Shown here: piece after piece, positions 29,274 to 31,042 of the stretch
Layout of the letters: each line of letters opens with the position of its first letter
Numbering within the stretch: the stretch's first letter is position 1
NCBI GenBank assembly: GCA_029555925.1
Contig: JAKPQU010000575.1
Span: forward strand, 1 to 31,042
From: Bacillota bacterium
Lineage (GTDB): Bacteria; Eremiobacterota; SpSt-956; JAKJGF01
Direction: 5' to 3'
Length of the DNA: 31,042 nucleotides
Made by a program: the position numbers and the translations under genes
Notes under the pieces: model-generated
Seen by the model: the letters and a program-made list of their open reading frames with translations, nothing else
Database searches by the model: none
What the model was told of the DNA's origin: nothing

Positions 29274-31042
29274 ATATAAACATACTGTCAAACCCCAGTG
29301 ATACACCCGAGTCATCTTTTAAATAAGTTGTACCGAAAAGATAACCTGTTGTGTCTATATATTCTTCTATGTCAGTATTTATATTTTCCTCCTGATAGAG
29401 TGAAAATCCGCATGACTTACAGTATTTTTCTATGCCTCTGTTCTGGGCCCTGCAGTTTGCACAGAATACAGTAAGTTCCTGGAGATTAACACCACAGCTT
29501 TTACAGAATCTGGCATTTATTCTATTTTCAGAATCACAGACCGGACATTTTGCATTATCCTGATTAAGCTCATCTTCAGTAATTTTTATTGTTGCTTTTG
29601 ACTGGTTAAATGTTGTTGTTGAGTTTTTTTTTAGAGAACCGGAATCTCCTTCTGGACTGGCAACTACCGGAAGATTACCTCCACAGCTATGACAGAACTT
29701 GGCTGTTATCCTGTTTTCTGCCCTGCAGACTGAGCATATATTAATATCTTTCTTTTTTTCTTCTTTATCTCTTTTTAATTCTTCTTCCGATTGTCTCAGG
29801 AATTCTTCTTCCGCTCTTCTTGCTTCTTCTTCGGCAAATTTTATCGCTTCTTCTTCGGCTCTTTTCAATTCTTCTTCTGATTGCCTCAGGAATTCTTCTT
29901 CCGCTCTTCTTGCTTCTTCCTCGGCACGTTTTATTGCTTCTTCTTCGGCTCTTCTTACTTCTTCCTCCAGTACAACTTCATTGGACAAAGGAATTCCGGG
30001 AGACTGGATATACATGTTCCTACCGCAGCCTTTACAGAATTTTGCATTTACCCTGTTTTCTGTTTTACATTCATGGCATATACTCAGAGATTCTTTCGGA
30101 ACAATGGCAGTTTTTGCCTCTTCTATGAGTCCTTTTTTTAGTGCTTCTTCTTCCATCCATTTCAATCTCAGAGTCTGTTTTGTTGCTTCTTCTTCAGGTT
30201 TTACCATGTCTTCCGCTGAAATTCGTTCTTCCGCAGAGGTTTCCTGTTTTTGTGTATGTTCTTCCTCTGCTTTAAGGGACTCTTCTTCTGCAAGCCACTT
30301 CAATCTGAGAGCCTGTTTCCTGGCTTCTTCTTCAGATAATTCCTCTTTCCTGTCTTCTTCTCCGGCAGATCCTTCAGGTTCTTTTAATTCTTCTCCGGTT
30401 TTTTCCATGAGTTCTTCTTGAGATCTTCTGAATTCTTCCTGTGCTTTTCTTGCAAGTTCTTCTTCAAGCTTTCTTGCTTCTTCTTCGGATTTTTCTAATT
30501 CTTCCTGTGCTTTTCTTGCAAGTTCTTCTTCAAGCTTTCTAGCTTCTTCTTCGGCTCTTCTGAATTCTTCCTGTGCTTTTCTTGCAAGTTCTTCTTCAAG
30601 CTTTCTAGCTTCTTCTTCGGCTCTTCTGAATTCTTCCTGTGCTTTTCTTGCAAGTTCTTCTTCGGTTCTTCTGAATTCTTCCTGTGTTTTTCCTGAAATT
30701 TTTTCTTTAAAATCTTTTAACTCGTCTTCTGTATCAGGAACTGATATTTTTTCTTCCTGTTGTTTCAGAGCCTCTTCCTCGGCAAGCCATTTTAACCTGA
30801 GAGCCTGTTTTTTTGTTTCTTCAGATTTTTCTAATTCTTCCTGTGCTTTTCTTGCAAGTTCTTCTTCGGCTTTTTTGAATTCTTCCTGTACTTTTCTTGC
30901 AAGTTCTTCTTCAGCTCTTCTGAATTCTTCCTGTGCTTTTCTTGCAAGTTCTTCTTCTTCGGCTTTTTTGAATTCTTCCTGTGCTTTTCTTGCAAGTTCT
31001 TCTTCTTCGGCTTTTTTGAATTCTTCCTGTGCTTTTCTTGCA
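29272..31042 (-). CDS. coiled-coil protein with tandem repeats and four zinc ribbons (5' end beyond window)
   Basis: 589 codons plus stop in view, open to the window edge. The ATG at 30408 is internal. The N-terminal part is near-identical units of about 15-22 residues (EEELARKAQEEFRRA, with an ARKL insertion in some), a Glu/Lys/Arg/Ala coiled coil. Three copies of a KQALRLKWLAEEEALK motif break it up. A second coiled-coil block (RRAEEEFLRQSEEELKRAEE, twice) follows. Four zinc ribbons are interspersed, each C-x2-C-x10-C-x2-C (CHECKTENRVNAKFCKGC and kin). No enzyme motif is present. Probably a filamentous scaffold. The nearly identical DNA repeats make it prone to length change or misassembly. 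Confidence 0.85.
   Translation of the reverse strand, partial: ARKAQEEFKKAEEEELARKAQEEFKKAEEEELARKAQEEFRRAEEELARKVQEEFKKAEEELARKAQEELEKSEETKKQALRLKWLAEEEALKQQEEKISVPDTEDELKDFKEKISGKTQEEFRRTEEELARKAQEEFRRAEEEARKLEEELARKAQEEFRRAEEEARKLEEELARKAQEELEKSEEEARKLEEELARKAQEEFRRSQEELMEKTGEELKEPEGSAGEEDRKEELSEEEARKQALRLKWLAEEESLKAEEEHTQKQETSAEERISAEDMVKPEEEATKQTLRLKWMEEEALKKGLIEEAKTAIVPKESLSICHECKTENRVNAKFCKGCGRNMYIQSPGIPLSNEVVLEEEVRRAEEEAIKRAEEEARRAEEEFLRQSEEELKRAEEEAIKFAEEEARRAEEEFLRQSEEELKRDKEEKKKDINICSVCRAENRITAKFCHSCGGNLPVVASPEGDSGSLKKNSTTTFNQSKATIKITEDELNQDNAKCPVCDSENRINARFCKSCGVNLQELTVFCANCRAQNRGIEKYCKSCGFSLYQEENINTDIEEYIDTTGYLFGTTYLKDDSGVSLGFDSMFI

Noticed and set aside
30406..30408. ATG as the start of the coiled-coil/zinc-ribbon gene
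   Set aside because: The frame remains open with the same coiled-coil repeat to the window edge, so this Met is internal.
29699..30421. 240-codon Ser/Phe/Leu-rich frame on the plus strand
   Set aside because: It is the antisense of the Glu-rich coiled-coil gene, whose GAA-rich codons read TTC on the other strand. It has no family features.

Overview
The window is about 31 kb of AT-rich bacterial DNA with 25 reasonably clear protein genes on both strands. No rRNA, tRNA, CRISPR or transposase gene was seen. Gene content is that of a free-living bacterium: a spermidine/putrescine ABC transporter, PdxA, QueE, PepD and YidD. It also carries an unusually rich set of signalling proteins: two Hanks-type Ser/Thr kinases fused to other modules, two hybrid histidine kinases, TPR, WD40 and HEAT scaffolds, and zinc-ribbon proteins. 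This repertoire resembles large-genome uncultivated phyla, but the sequence does not let me name the phylum.

Layout. 1-840: repeat-rich, with a HicB-like pseudogene and a MITE-like inverted-repeat element. 839-3828: TPR lipoprotein, endonuclease/exonuclease/phosphatase-family protein, and YidD fused to a glycine-rich domain. 4164-8329: potA-potB-potC-potD with a promoter and a structured leader. 8428-13514: an unknown protein, a zinc-ribbon membrane protein, a cupin, a secreted HExxH metallopeptidase, a coiled-coil envelope-type protein, an adenosine-specific kinase family protein and queE. 13551-21781, all minus strand: a signalling block of REC-histidine kinase, Ser/Thr kinase-REC, a small HicB-like protein, a secreted stalk-domain protein, a WD40-TM-HEAT protein, and a 1052-aa kinase-TPR-WD40 protein that may be split from its neighbour by a frameshift. 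22018-25115: flavoprotein, 34-codon ORF, pdxA, HEAT-repeat protein and a secreted beta-repeat protein. 25592-31042: a sensor-less histidine kinase with three receiver-type modules, pepD, and the 3' part of a large coiled-coil/zinc-ribbon protein running off the window.

The most striking feature is between the genes. Nearly every junction holds arrays of short units of the form GTRANNN (GTGACGC, GTAACGC, GTGAGTC, GTGAAAA, GTGAGCA and others), mostly with 7-bp period. They are arranged as polar, inward-facing composite elements: a GTGAGTC/GTGAAAA-type arm, a core often containing GGGGCGA and ACCGGTNAAAA, then a CG-rich arm in reverse orientation (CGTCACG). The GTGA arm lies at the 3' end of the upstream gene in that gene's sense orientation. 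In about 15 genes the array supplies the stop codon, and often the last 2-6 residues. Because 7 is not a multiple of 3, a GTGANNN array puts TGA in all three sense frames within 21 bp, while the opposite strand stays open. I propose these are strand-aware gene-end elements that stop translation and may form terminators. The function is inference; the arrangement is directly visible.
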